Source of the DNA: Thalassotalea euphylliae
GTDB taxonomy: Bacteria > Pseudomonadota > Gammaproteobacteria > Enterobacterales > Alteromonadaceae
Assembly: GCF_003390395.1 (NCBI RefSeq)
Contig: NZ_QUOV01000001.1
Coordinates: 806,001-870,000, forward strand
Direction: 5' to 3'
Length of the DNA stretch: 64,000 nt
Below are positions 9,366 through 17,649 of the stretch, in pieces. Both the position numbers and the translations under genes were made by a program. The notes below the pieces were generated by a model that searched no databases, was not told where the DNA came from, and saw only the letters and a program-made list of their open reading frames with translations. Position 1 is the stretch's first letter. The number at the start of each line of letters is the position of its first letter.

Positions 9366-9840
9366 GCATAAGTAGCTGCTATTTAGCCTTGTGCTAATCT
9401 TGCTGCTTAAAATACGTCCCTTCACTAAATAGATGAAGAAAAGCCCAAACAAACGTTTGGGCTTTTTTGTTTTCTAGCTCGCTCTTAACGCGATTCAACA
9501 GCCCTTATTATTTTGCACGCTAGCTCTTGCGAGCTTCACACTTGACGATACGAAATGTGTAGAAGTTGTGCAGATTTTGCTCAGAGTGTGAAGTTTCAAT
9601 GGAGTTCCTTTGGGGTTTATGACATGCACTGAACCTAACACCTACAATGCCATCAGAGTTGATGAACAGGACATTCTGGAAATGGATATTTCAATCGCGC
9701 ACTAAGTATTGCGTTGACGGGGTTTCTTCCTTAGTCACAAAAATACTGACTTAACAGAGTGGGTAATTGCCAAATACAGCCATAAAATTTGTGGTGCAGG
9801 CGAACCGCTCACTAATTCAATTCAGTTTGTAGGGCATGAA
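9366..9840. other. Intergenic region after lysS
   Basis: These 475 bp contain the lysS terminator at 9440-9467 and a 9-bp inverted repeat, CTTCACACT (9534-9542) with AGTGTGAAG (9585-9593). A 28-codon frame starts at ATG 9619 and ends at TAA 9703-9705, but has no ribosome site or recognisable product. I see no supported gene. It marks the switch from conserved to accessory DNA. Confidence 0.6.
9440..9467 (+). terminator. Intrinsic terminator after lysS
   Basis: GCCCAAAC and GTTTGGGC form a GC-rich stem with a 4-nt loop, followed by TTTTTT. Confidence 0.9.
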
Positions 9841-11865
9841 ATGATGAAAAAAGCAGGTTTTAATTGTACGGCATTAGCAGTGTGTTTAGCGCTAACTGGG
9901 TGTGGTGGTAGCAGCGACAGCGAGACAAATACAAACAGCAGCAGTAATGCGTTACCCCTTGTTGATGCAGGCGCGAGACAAGACGTTGATGAGCGCAGCT
10001 TTGTTACTTTATCAGGCACTGCTATCGATGCTGAAGGGGAAGTGAGCTTTGTTTGGCAGCAGGTTTCGGGCACATCTGTTAATTTAAACAACACCAATAC
10101 ACTCACCCCAAGTTTTCGTGCACCTGCAACTAGCAATGATGAGAGTTTAGTGTTTAGGCTAACCGCCACAGATAGCGACAATGCCAGCTCGTCAGATGAG
10201 GTTAGCATACAGGTTAGCGACCGAAGAGCCTCGCCACAGGGGATTAACGAGAATGCTCAAGACAGGAGAAATCAGGCAAATAACAATAGACGCAATGACC
10301 CTCGTTTTGTTAATAACCGCGAAGTCAGAACGATTGATGGCTCTTTCAACAATCAAACAAATACGCTTTGGGGCTCTTCATTTAGCCATTTAGCGCGTTG
10401 GGCCGTCGCTGACTATGAAGATGGTATTGCTTCATTAGCAGGAGCTGCTCGTCCAAGTGCTAGGGTTGTGTCGAATAATATTCATGCTCAAGAAGATGGT
10501 GAGATCATACCAAATACTTTTGGTACCACAGATTTTCTTTGGCAATGGGGGCAATTTCTTGATCATGACATTGGCGTTACCGATGGTGTTGAAGAAGCCG
10601 CTGATATTGCTGTGCCGAGTGGCGACACCTATTTCGATCCTCGCGGTACTGGCGAACAAACAATTCTATTCTCGCGGGCCTTGTTTGATCACAACACTGG
10701 TACTGACAAAAGCAATCCGCGTGAACAAGAGAATGAACTTACGGCCTGGATCGATGGCAGCATGATCTACGGCTCAGATGACGAACGTGCATTTGCATTG
10801 CGAGTAAGTGAACAGAGCCCTTATTTGGCGACTAGCGAAGGTAACTTGCTACCTTTTAATATTACTGGGCAGACCAACGCAAATGCCTTTGGTGTTGACG
10901 ATGAACAGCTGTTCTTAGCGGGGGATATTCGTGCCAATGAACAGGTAGGCCTAGCGGTTATGCATACATTATGGGTACGTGAGCACAACCGCATTGCTAC
11001 CAATATGGCGCAGGCGAATCCTGATGCCAGTGGTGAGCAAATATATCAAGCGGCAAGGCGACTAGTAATCGCGAAAATTCAGATTATCACCTATCAAGAA
11101 TACTTACCGGCGCTAATTGGAGAGGACGCAATTAGTGACTATCGTGGCTACAATGCGGCGGTAAACCCTGGCCTATTCAATGAGTTTGCAGTTGCGGCTT
11201 ATCGCTATGGCCATTCATTAGTTAACAATCAACTGCTGCGCCTAGATGCGCAAGGCAATAGCATTGAGGCTGGCGCTTTATCATTGCGTGATGCCTTTTT
11301 TACCGCCCCTAACTTGCTGACTAATGAAACAAGCATAGACCCTATTTTGAGAGGTCAGGCGAGTCAACTTAGTCAAAAACTTGATGTTAATGTAACCCAT
11401 GAACTGCGAAATTTTTTGTTTGGACAGCCGGGAGCGGGAGGCTTAGATCTGGTTTCACTTAACATTCAACGTGGACGAGATCATGGGGTACCCTCGTACA
11501 ACGATATGCGAGATGTGTTTGGTCTCGAACGCGTTACCAGCTTCAATGAAATTACTTCAAACCCTGAGCTTGCAGCAGCGTTGGCGCAAACATATGAAAC
11601 GGTTGACGATATTGACTTGTTTACTGGAGGACTGGCTGAAGACCCGCTTAGCGAAGTCGGCTCACAAATGGGAGAGTTATTCCGTGCTATGCACATTCGC
11701 CAGTTTGAAGCCTTTCGAGACGGCGATCGCTTTTGGTATCAGCGTTACTTGTCGCCAGAAGAGTTAAGGTTAGTGGAAGGTACGACTTTAGCCGAAGTTA
11801 TTCGAGCCAATACCAGTATAGGCAGTGAGCTTCAAGAGAATGTTTTTTATCTAAAAAGCAACTAA
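9841..11865 (+). CDS. Animal-type haem peroxidase, lipoprotein
   Basis: This 674-residue protein has a lipoprotein signal (lipobox LTGC, Cys21) and should be membrane-anchored outside the cytoplasm. Residues about 38-128 form a PKD/REJ-like beta domain (DERSFVTLSG, FVWQQVSGTSV, FRLTATDSDNASS). The rest is an animal haem peroxidase (peroxidasin/peroxinectin type). The distal site is QWGQFLDHDI with His242 in the D-H-D triad; TAWIDGSMIYGS, MHTLWVREHNRIA, the proximal ligand His458 in YRYGHSLV, and NIQRGRDHGVPSYND are all intact. It is therefore probably active, oxidising halides, thiocyanate or phenolics with peroxide. It is not in an obvious operon and has its own terminator. Confidence 0.9.
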   Translation: MMKKAGFNCTALAVCLALTGCGGSSDSETNTNSSSNALPLVDAGARQDVDERSFVTLSGTAIDAEGEVSFVWQQVSGTSVNLNNTNTLTPSFRAPATSNDESLVFRLTATDSDNASSSDEVSIQVSDRRASPQGINENAQDRRNQANNNRRNDPRFVNNREVRTIDGSFNNQTNTLWGSSFSHLARWAVADYEDGIASLAGAARPSARVVSNNIHAQEDGEIIPNTFGTTDFLWQWGQFLDHDIGVTDGVEEAADIAVPSGDTYFDPRGTGEQTILFSRALFDHNTGTDKSNPREQENELTAWIDGSMIYGSDDERAFALRVSEQSPYLATSEGNLLPFNITGQTNANAFGVDDEQLFLAGDIRANEQVGLAVMHTLWVREHNRIATNMAQANPDASGEQIYQAARRLVIAKIQIITYQEYLPALIGEDAISDYRGYNAAVNPGLFNEFAVAAYRYGHSLVNNQLLRLDAQGNSIEAGALSLRDAFFTAPNLLTNETSIDPILRGQASQLSQKLDVNVTHELRNFLFGQPGAGGLDLVSLNIQRGRDHGVPSYNDMRDVFGLERVTSFNEITSNPELAAALAQTYETVDDIDLFTGGLAEDPLSEVGSQMGELFRAMHIRQFEAFRDGDRFWYQRYLSPEELRLVEGTTLAEVIRANTSIGSELQENVFYLKSN

Positions 11866-12212
11866 TCTTGTGATGTTATGTTGATGATATAGTGACCTGC
11901 TAGTAACAACTCAAATAAAAAGCACCTTCAGGTGCTTTTTTACTCAAGAGATCAAACAATTAGCTTATGTAATGTGCAAGCATAAGAGGCAGTTAGCTTA
12001 AAGTACAGTATGGATAACATAACTGCATTGGCAAACAGCACTAGTGATAGGGCATTTCAAGGTTACAGTAAAAGAGCAGCGAGAAGCAGATTAGTTATAA
12101 AAGGCTGAGGTTCTCTCGTTACTTTTTATTAGATGATATTGGCCATGGCGCTTACCCTTTGCCTACATAAATGGAGTTGCTATAGTATTTCTAATTTGCA
12201 AAGGAGCTGCTT
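11866..12212. other. Intergenic region with peroxidase terminator
   Basis: About 350 bp. A terminator lies at 11916-11941 and an AAGGAG ribosome site for the next gene near 12200. I see no gene in between. Confidence 0.6.
11916..11941 (+). terminator. Intrinsic terminator after the peroxidase gene
   Basis: AAAAAGCACC, loop TTCA and GGTGCTTTTTT form a compact hairpin ending in a T-run. Confidence 0.88.
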
Positions 12213-13490
12213 ATGAACAAGCGTTTCTCATTAATATTTTTAATTCTCGCCCACTTTCCTTTTAGTTCTGCAGCTATTGCTAAGCTGCCACCTGAAACGT
12301 CGCCACAAGAACAGTCTAGTCATGAAGCTACCAGAACTAAGCAAATTTTATCTACTGAAATAACGCAGATTATTGATGCTAAAGCTAAGCTTCGCGTGCC
12401 GCCAAAGTTTCCAATTAGTGAGGCTAAAAAGGGGATAGATGGTTGGGTAAGACTGAGCTTTATTGTCGAGCCTGATGGTTCAACTAGTAATGTTGTTATT
12501 TTGGAATCAACAGGGCGTAAGAGTTTTGAACGAGAAGCGTTAAAAGCACTTAAACAATGGCAATATGAGCCTGCAATGGAAGGTGGTAAGCCGATCCAAC
12601 AGTGTAAAAATAGTGTTCAAATTGACTTTAAAATGGCCCGTGAGCAAGAAGGCGTTTCAAGACGTTTTCTCAGCTTATATCGCAAGCTTGAAAAAGCCTT
12701 TAATAAGAATATTCAGAAAGATATTACTGAGCTAATTGATAGGCTTGAAAGCTATGAGGTAAAAACGCTACGCGAGTCATTTTATAAATATCAATTAATG
12801 ACACGCTATGCAAAGCACCAGCAAAATAAGCGAAAAGAGCTCAATTACCTTAACAAAACATTTCAATTCTCCGGCGTTGGCGGCTTCTTTGACCATAAAC
12901 GCGCAGTACAAAGTGATACTGTCGATGCTGTTGGCGTCAAAGTGAAAAAGGGCGAATCTGTGGACGAAGCTATTTCAGCGAGCACGCAACGACACTATAA
13001 GTTTCTTGATGTAGCATTATTTCCAGTGTTACATGACAAACTTTTGTTAGAACTCGACTTTGGCCGTGTCGGCGATGCGTTAGATACCGTTGATAAGCTT
13101 TTGTTATTGTCCTCAGCCAAACCTAACTGGCCGGCATACCAACAGCAAAAACAAACGCTTATTGATTTTATTGCCAGCGATACGCCAATAGTTACCCCAG
13201 GTTTCATTGGGAAAAGAGACTTTTGGCAGCACACCTTAATTCGCAATGAGTTCCAACTCGCCGATGTTTCAGGGGAGCTACACAAACTGGACATACGTTG
13301 TCGTAATAAACGCCACGTTTACACTGTTAACGAGCAATCTATTTGGAAAATTCCGAAGAGCTGGCAAGGCTGTAATGTCCTTGTTTATGGTGATAACAAA
13401 GCGAGCTTCAAATTAGTTGAACTAAATCCAAGTGATACAGCTAAGCAGCTAAAAGGTGCGATGGCAGAAAAGCCAAGATTACAGGGTTAG
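12213..13490 (+). CDS. Periplasmic protein with TonB C-terminal domain
   Basis: This 425-residue protein has a signal peptide (hydrophobic LIFLILAHFPFSSAA) and no internal membrane span. Residues about 55-140 form a TonB C-terminal fold: PPKFPISEAKKGIDGWVRLSF, VEPDGSTSNVVILESTG, FEREALKALKQWQYEPA. Unlike a classical TonB, this domain is near the N-terminus and there is no anchor or Pro-rich linker. A helical, Lys-rich region of about 280 residues follows that I do not recognise. ATG 12213 has AAGGAG upstream. No ExbB, ExbD or TonB-dependent receptor is adjacent, so a role in energy transduction is doubtful. It may be an adaptor or peptidoglycan/envelope protein. Confidence 0.7.
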   Translation: MNKRFSLIFLILAHFPFSSAAIAKLPPETSPQEQSSHEATRTKQILSTEITQIIDAKAKLRVPPKFPISEAKKGIDGWVRLSFIVEPDGSTSNVVILESTGRKSFEREALKALKQWQYEPAMEGGKPIQQCKNSVQIDFKMAREQEGVSRRFLSLYRKLEKAFNKNIQKDITELIDRLESYEVKTLRESFYKYQLMTRYAKHQQNKRKELNYLNKTFQFSGVGGFFDHKRAVQSDTVDAVGVKVKKGESVDEAISASTQRHYKFLDVALFPVLHDKLLLELDFGRVGDALDTVDKLLLLSSAKPNWPAYQQQKQTLIDFIASDTPIVTPGFIGKRDFWQHTLIRNEFQLADVSGELHKLDIRCRNKRHVYTVNEQSIWKIPKSWQGCNVLVYGDNKASFKLVELNPSDTAKQLKGAMAEKPRLQG

Positions 13491-13607
13491 TAGTTCATGG
13501 TTAATAATTCAGGGCTTCTAAATCAGGGTAATAAGGCTTAGGGACTTTGTCTCGCCTATTTTTGTGCACAAAAAAACATCAAAAAAGTTGTAATAAAAAT
13601 AAGCTCA

Positions 13608-13639
13608 TGATGACTATTGAGGGGAGTGCTTAGTCATCA
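13608..13639. promoter_or_regulatory. 9-bp perfect inverted repeat upstream of a small membrane protein
   Basis: TGATGACTA at 13608-13616 pairs exactly with TAGTCATCA at 13631-13639 across 14 nt. It lies 36 bp before the ATG at 13676 and has no T-run. The layout suits a dimeric regulator site or a 5' UTR hairpin; no regulator can be named. Confidence 0.45.
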
Positions 13640-13675
13640 CTGATTTTACTTTGTTTAATCGTTTGGGAGCTGAAT

Positions 13676-13951
13676 ATGGAAATTATTGAAAAAACTGTTT
13701 TAATCTTCACTATTGTGGCCTCGATTGCTGGACTCGCTTGGCTAGATAAGCGTTTCGCTTTAGGTTTATCTAGAGGAATGAACCTAGGTGTTTCATTAGA
13801 GGATAAAGACGCGCTGATAGAATCGAAATTAAAGCGCCAAATAGAAGAAAAGTCTCAAGAAGTAGAGTCACTTAAAGCGCGCGTAGCGACCTTAGAAAGG
13901 ATTATTACTGACCCTGCTGAGCAATTAAAACGTGAAATAGATCGACTTTAA
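13676..13951 (+). CDS. Small membrane-anchored coiled-coil protein
   Basis: This 91-residue protein has one N-terminal membrane span (TVLIFTIVASIAGLAWL, about 7-23). It is followed by a hydrophilic helix, about residues 45-88, with heptad-like spacing (IEEKSQEVESLKARVATLERII) that should form a coiled coil in the cytoplasm. GGGAG precedes the ATG. I do not recognise the family. The layout resembles small phage-shock or cell-division accessory proteins, but nothing specific supports that. Confidence 0.6.
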   Translation: MEIIEKTVLIFTIVASIAGLAWLDKRFALGLSRGMNLGVSLEDKDALIESKLKRQIEEKSQEVESLKARVATLERIITDPAEQLKREIDRL

Positions 13952-14105
13952 TCATTTATTTGCATTTACTTGCTAGTCAGCTGCGCTGAACCCATCGGTA
14001 TTTTTCTAAGTAGCTGGCGCTTAATTTTTTAACACGCACTACTTTTTAACCTGCTAGGCTGTGTTAGAGTATGTTCGCTAACCGAAAACAAAAAGGAATA
14101 ACGAA

Positions 14106-14654
14106 ATGGCATTTGAGGTAAAGTTTGAATTAAAAGATTCAGATTTAGCGCATTTTCGCGAAGTAATGAAAAAAGCGATTGACGGTGCATCGCACTTAAG
14201 TGAAGAAGATATTCTGGCTAAAGCCAGAGAGCTTAGTGCGAGCGTACAAGCAGATGTGCCAGAGTTCGTCGCCGACCGTTTACGTAAGCTCGAAGTTTTA
14301 GTCACCATGGTTGAAGATGCCCAATGGAAATTAGACGGGGAAGAGCGAGCGAATGTGCTAAGTGCACTTGCTTACTTTAGCGATCCAGAAGATTTAGTAC
14401 CGGATCATATTCCAGCACTAGGCTTTTTAGATGATGCGATTATGATTGAGTTAGTCGTAGAAGATTTACAAGACGATATCGAAGCATTTGAAGAGTTTTG
14501 TGCATACCGTGAACGTGAGCAAGGCCGTGCTGGCGATAAAGAAATTACCACAGAAGATTGGCTAGATTCAAAACGCAGAGAGTTGCATAGCCGTATGCGT
14601 AATCGCCGCAGCTCACGACGCAGTGGACGCTCAGGCTTCCGCTCAATTTTCTAG
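14106..14654 (+). CDS. YkvA/DUF1232 family protein
   Basis: This 182-residue acidic protein has a DUF1232 (YkvA) core at about 70-120: VLSALAYFSDPEDLVPDHIPALGFLDDAIMIEL, with the D-x-x-P-D-x-I-P and L-D-D motifs typical of the family. The C-terminal 30 residues are Arg/Ser-rich (SRMRNRRSSRRSGRSG). Most YkvA proteins carry a membrane span; here the core is only mildly hydrophobic. AAGGAATA is well placed before the ATG. Function is unknown. Confidence 0.75.
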   Translation: MAFEVKFELKDSDLAHFREVMKKAIDGASHLSEEDILAKARELSASVQADVPEFVADRLRKLEVLVTMVEDAQWKLDGEERANVLSALAYFSDPEDLVPDHIPALGFLDDAIMIELVVEDLQDDIEAFEEFCAYREREQGRAGDKEITTEDWLDSKRRELHSRMRNRRSSRRSGRSGFRSIF

Positions 14655-14667
14655 GCTATAGCTAGTT

Positions 14668-14931
14668 ATACCAATTTGATTAATTATTTAGTCTCTCAGA
14701 ATGACATAAGCAGTATTAGAACAAACGAAATTTATGACGATATAGTTGTTCTACATCGAGTGAATTTTTTGTAGTTATCATGCTGCTTATGCATTCCCAA
14801 GGGCGAGTTTTAAAGGCTCATATACTGCGTTATGGCGTTTGACAAGGGAATAACCATTCTCTGCGCGTCAAGCCTAGTCTATGAGCCTTTAAATTCTCGC
14901 TGAGTGATCAAATAATTATTCAAGTTGGTAT
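14668..14931. repeat. ATACCAATT-bounded palindromic element, copy 1
   Basis: The outer ends are ATACCAATTTGATTAATTAT and the near-complement ATAATTATTCAAGTTGGTAT. Inside are CATAAGCAG/CTGCTTATG, GAACAA/TTGTTC and AAAGGCTCATA/TATGAGCCTTT pairs, so the RNA or single strand could fold into several arms. The ends match copies at 16705 and 37492, but the interior differs. It is non-coding and MITE-like. Confidence 0.7.
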
Positions 14932-14950
14932 TGAGCTCAAGCGATAAAAG

Positions 14951-15000
14951 AAAAAGCCTCAATTTTGTTCACTTAATTTCTGTAAAACTGAGGCTTTTTA
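14951..15000. terminator. Intrinsic terminator downstream of slyD
   Basis: AAAAAGCCTCAATTTTG pairs with TAAAACTGAGGCTTTTT across a loop of about 17 nt. A- and T-runs on both sides make it potentially bidirectional. It lies at the 3' side of slyD on the minus strand. Confidence 0.85.
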
Positions 15001-15055
15001 GTATCCGATAAAGGTGTTTGTGATACAAACGCCCAATTAGTAGGATTGAATTCGT

Positions 15056-15568
15056 TTAGCTATCACATCCGCAGCTGTCACCACAGCCGCCTTCTTCGCT
15101 TTTCTCGCTATGCACATGGCCGTGTTCTAGCTCTTCTGCAGCCGCTTCACGTACTTCTAGAATTTCTACGTCGAAGTGTAAATCAATGCCTGCTAGCGGG
15201 TGGTTACCATCAACGGTAATTTCTTCGTCAGTGACTTCTACCACGATAACCGTTTGCTCGCCTTCATCTGTTGTTGCGCGCAGTTGCATGCCAACTTGTA
15301 AGTCATCCACACCTTCCATCACGGCTTTTGGTACAGTTTGTACGTATTCGTCGAAACGCTCGCCGTAAGCAAGATCTGCTGCCACATCTACTTCAAATGT
15401 GTCACCAGCTTCGCGGCCGTCTAGAGCTTGCTCAAGACCCGGAATTAAGTAGCCAGTGCCTTGGATAATATTAAGTGGTTCATGGTCGTAAGAGCTGTCG
15501 ATTAAAGTACCTTCGCTATCTGATACTGCGTAGTGAAGTTTAACAACTGCATTGTTTGAAATTTTCAT
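15056..15568 (-). CDS. slyD: FKBP-type peptidyl-prolyl isomerase SlyD
   Basis: This 170-residue cytoplasmic prolyl isomerase and metallochaperone supplies nickel to hydrogenase maturation in E. coli. The split FKBP domain (residues 1-70 and 120-145; GTGYLIPGLEQALDGREAGD) encloses the insert-in-flap chaperone domain (DLAYGERFDEYVQTVPKAV). The C-terminal tail HGHVHSEKSEEGGCGDSCGC is rich in His and Cys, as expected for metal binding, though shorter than in E. coli. The ATG start at 15568 fits the family N-terminus. Confidence 0.93.
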   Translation of the reverse strand: MKISNNAVVKLHYAVSDSEGTLIDSSYDHEPLNIIQGTGYLIPGLEQALDGREAGDTFEVDVAADLAYGERFDEYVQTVPKAVMEGVDDLQVGMQLRATTDEGEQTVIVVEVTDEEITVDGNHPLAGIDLHFDVEILEVREAAAEELEHGHVHSEKSEEGGCGDSCGCDS

Positions 15569-15635
15569 AAAATTAAAGCGCTCGTTAAGTTAAATAATAG
15601 GGTGAATAAATAAAACTAAGCTTTTTTACTTGGCG

Positions 15636-16610
15636 TTATTCATCTGCATTCTGTGTGTTGTCGTATGGTAGTGCGGTTAAAAAGAGTTTAACACTGTCGT
15701 TATCTTTAACCCTAAGCACGTCGCTGTCAGATAGATCATTGGCAACAACGGCTTGAATATAAAGCTCACCAGTATCTGCTTGGTAGCTAGCAAGTACATC
15801 TCCGCCAGTACGCCAGTTTTCAGCCATTTGTTTTTCGAAGCCAATGGCTGAGGCGAGCGTCGTTTCGCTGTGGCCTGTTATCAGTGCCATCATTTTTTTG
15901 TTTTTGCCTAAATACTGCATGCGGGCGACAGTTTCTTGACCTAAGTAGCAGCCTTTTGTAAAGCTAATGCCGGCGAGTTTATCTAGGTTGAGCATTTGTG
16001 GCACGTACTTGGCTACTGTGCTCTCGTTAAGTTGTGGAAAACCTTCGCTAATTTCCAATAGCTGCCATGCTTCGGGGCCAATTTGCTCCGCTTCAATTGT
16101 ACCAAGCAGTTGTTCGCTCTCTTCGGCGCTAGCAACAACTAAATAACGAGTAATTTTGCCAGCCAAGTAAACGATACTGGCGCCTTGGTGCGTAACAACC
16201 GGAGTTAGGGCGTCAGGTAAGCTACCAACTTGTGCCGCCAGTTGTTGGCTCGCTTGTTCACCCACCAAGCAAGTAAACTCAAGGTTTGTCGCTTCGCTAA
16301 TCTCTACTTTGGCAAATACTCCAAATTTTTGTAATTCTGCAAGTGAACTTTTTATTGAGCTTTGAGGTTGTACAAGGAATAAAGCGTCTTGATGCGTTAT
16401 CAGCCTAAATACTGACAACACTTTACCTTTGGCATCGCAATGGGCACCGTGCTGCAAGCTGTGAGCATGTTGCTCATTAATGTCGCAAGTCACTTGCCCT
16501 TGTAAGTACTTTTGCTGCTCTTCACCGGCAAGTTTGATCGCAGACAGTTGCGGCAATGGCATCATAAAATTGGGGGGCAGTGTCGAAAGATTCGGTAGTG
16601 CTGAGCTCAT
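15636..16610 (-). CDS. ygfZ: tRNA-modifying/Fe-S maturation protein YgfZ
   Basis: This 324-residue folate-binding protein related to the glycine cleavage T-protein is needed for repair or activity of some Fe-S enzymes such as MiaB. The hallmark KGCYLGQE motif, with its conserved Cys, is at about residue 220 (TKGCYLGQETVARMQYLGKNKK). I chose ATG 16610 (MSSALPNLS); the frame runs upstream to 16754 but only through a repeat element. It diverges from sdhE, the usual arrangement. Confidence 0.92.
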   Translation of the reverse strand: MSSALPNLSTLPPNFMMPLPQLSAIKLAGEEQQKYLQGQVTCDINEQHAHSLQHGAHCDAKGKVLSVFRLITHQDALFLVQPQSSIKSSLAELQKFGVFAKVEISEATNLEFTCLVGEQASQQLAAQVGSLPDALTPVVTHQGASIVYLAGKITRYLVVASAEESEQLLGTIEAEQIGPEAWQLLEISEGFPQLNESTVAKYVPQMLNLDKLAGISFTKGCYLGQETVARMQYLGKNKKMMALITGHSETTLASAIGFEKQMAENWRTGGDVLASYQADTGELYIQAVVANDLSDSDVLRVKDNDSVKLFLTALPYDNTQNADE

Positions 16611-16916
16611 GTGGTGATTAATGCAGAAAATTAGGTTTGAAATACAAGTATAGGCAGATTCAAAAAAAACAAGCGAATACCATGACTTTATTTCAATTGG
16701 TGTGATACCAATTTCAATAATGACTTGCTCATTCTGGCTGGTTAAAACACCCACTAACTGCGTTGTTGTTTTTGAAATTAGAACAACTAGTTACATAAAA
16801 ATAACGCCTTGTTTCTGAGTGTTTTTCCTGCGCCATAAATGATCAACTAATTAATTCAATTGGTATTATTTGTGAAATTGGTAGAATGCAGCTAGTTTTG
16901 ATTATGAGGAAAAGAA
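16611..16916. other. ygfZ-sdhE divergent intergenic region
   Basis: These 306 bp contain the second ATACCAATT-bounded element at 16705-16866, so the divergent promoters must lie in or beside this repeat. No gene is seen. Confidence 0.6.
16705..16866. repeat. ATACCAATT-bounded palindromic element, copy 2
   Basis: This 162-bp element starts ATACCAATTTCAATAA and ends TTAATTCAATTGGTAT, an imperfect inverted repeat. Its interior shares long runs with the copy at 37492: CATTCTGGCTGGTTAAAA, AACTGCGTTGTT, TTTTTGAAATTAGAACAACT, ATAACGCCTTG and GATCAACTAATTAATTCAAT. This is a dispersed non-coding repeat family. Confidence 0.85.
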
Positions 16917-17168
16917 ATGTCGTTAGCTAAAAATAAAGCGCGCCTAAAATGGGCATGTCGTCGTGGTATGTTGGAGCTTGACGTACTGTTTATGCCGTTT
17001 GTTGAAAACGCTTATGACGACTTAACTGAAGAACACAAGCGAGAGTTTGAGCGTTTGCTAGAATGCGACGACCCTGAGCTATTCGCTTGGTTTATGGGGC
17101 ACGAGGAATGTGAAGACCCAGCACTTAAGGAAATCGTGCAAATTATTCTTAACCGCATCAAAGTGTGA
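16917..17168 (+). CDS. sdhE: FAD assembly factor SdhE
   Basis: This 83-residue helical protein promotes covalent attachment of FAD to succinate dehydrogenase and fumarate reductase flavoproteins. The RGM(x)E core appears as CRRGMLELDVLFMPF, with the conserved YDDLTEEHKREFERLL helix after it. AGGAAAAG precedes the ATG. It is followed directly by an overlapping ygfX-like gene, as in E. coli. Confidence 0.94.
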   Translation: MSLAKNKARLKWACRRGMLELDVLFMPFVENAYDDLTEEHKREFERLLECDDPELFAWFMGHEECEDPALKEIVQIILNRIKV

Positions 17169-17649
17169 TATTTGCTACGCCCCACTAAAAGTTAATTGGC
17201 TGCTTGCTGTTGGCTGCTCTTTGCTGACAGCTTGTTATCTTGTTTTTTATTTTGCGCAAATCAACGTGCAAACCGCGCGGTGGTTATGGCATGTGTTGCT
17301 ATTACTCTTCGCTTCTAGTGCTGCACTACTTTATTTAACCAAGCGTTACTTTTTTGAATCCCAGCCTGAACAGCTGACCATAGTGCTGCCTGAGCATGAG
17401 ATAAATTGGCGGCAAGGTTCTTATGTGGCAGACAGTGCCAGTCGATTGAGCTTTTTAGGCTTTTGGTTGGTGTTGTCAGATAAAACCGAAGTGCTAGATA
17501 AGCAGTCAACAGAGCTGGCAAACAAAAATACAATAGCTCGAATACGAAAGAATGATCAGTACGAGCTGTTTATCTATCGTTCCCAGCTAAATTATCAACA
17601 AGTGTGCTATTTAAGCTATTTAATTAAAGCAGCACAAAAGCACCGCTAG
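17110..17649 (+). CDS. ygfX: YgfX-like membrane protein
   Basis: This protein has up to 179 residues and two hydrophobic segments ([38 protein letters not shown]), followed by a soluble domain with the pattern seen in YgfX (CptA). In E. coli the cognate gene lies right after sdhE and its product has been reported to inhibit FtsZ/MreB assembly. The only usual start codon upstream of the membrane region is GTG 17110, inside sdhE, giving an overlap of 59 bp; the true start may be nearer 17165. It ends tail-to-tail with nadB, overlapping it by 4 bases. Confidence 0.65.
   Translation: MKTQHLRKSCKLFLTASKCDICYAPLKVNWLLAVGCSLLTACYLVFYFAQINVQTARWLWHVLLLLFASSAALLYLTKRYFFESQPEQLTIVLPEHEINWRQGSYVADSASRLSFLGFWLVLSDKTEVLDKQSTELANKNTIARIRKNDQYELFIYRSQLNYQQVCYLSYLIKAAQKHR

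Larger units (their letters stand above)
14655..15055. other. Gene-free stretch holding a palindromic element and the slyD terminator
   Basis: These 400 bp consist almost wholly of a 264-bp ATACCAATT-bounded palindromic element (14668-14931) followed by a terminator (14951-15000). No coding frame is credible. Confidence 0.75.

Noticed and set aside
9534..9593. CTTCACACT/AGTGTGAAG inverted repeat as an operator
   Set aside because: The arms are short with a 42-nt spacer and lie more than 240 bp from the nearest start; chance is likely.
9619..9705. 28-codon ORF (MTCTEPNTYNAIRVDEQDIL...) between lysS and the peroxidase gene
   Set aside because: No ribosome-binding site, no recognisable product, and a length expected by chance in 475 bp.
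15636..16754. Longer YgfZ starting at 16754
   Set aside because: The extra 48 residues are encoded by a palindromic repeat and unaligned with the family; ATG 16610 fits.
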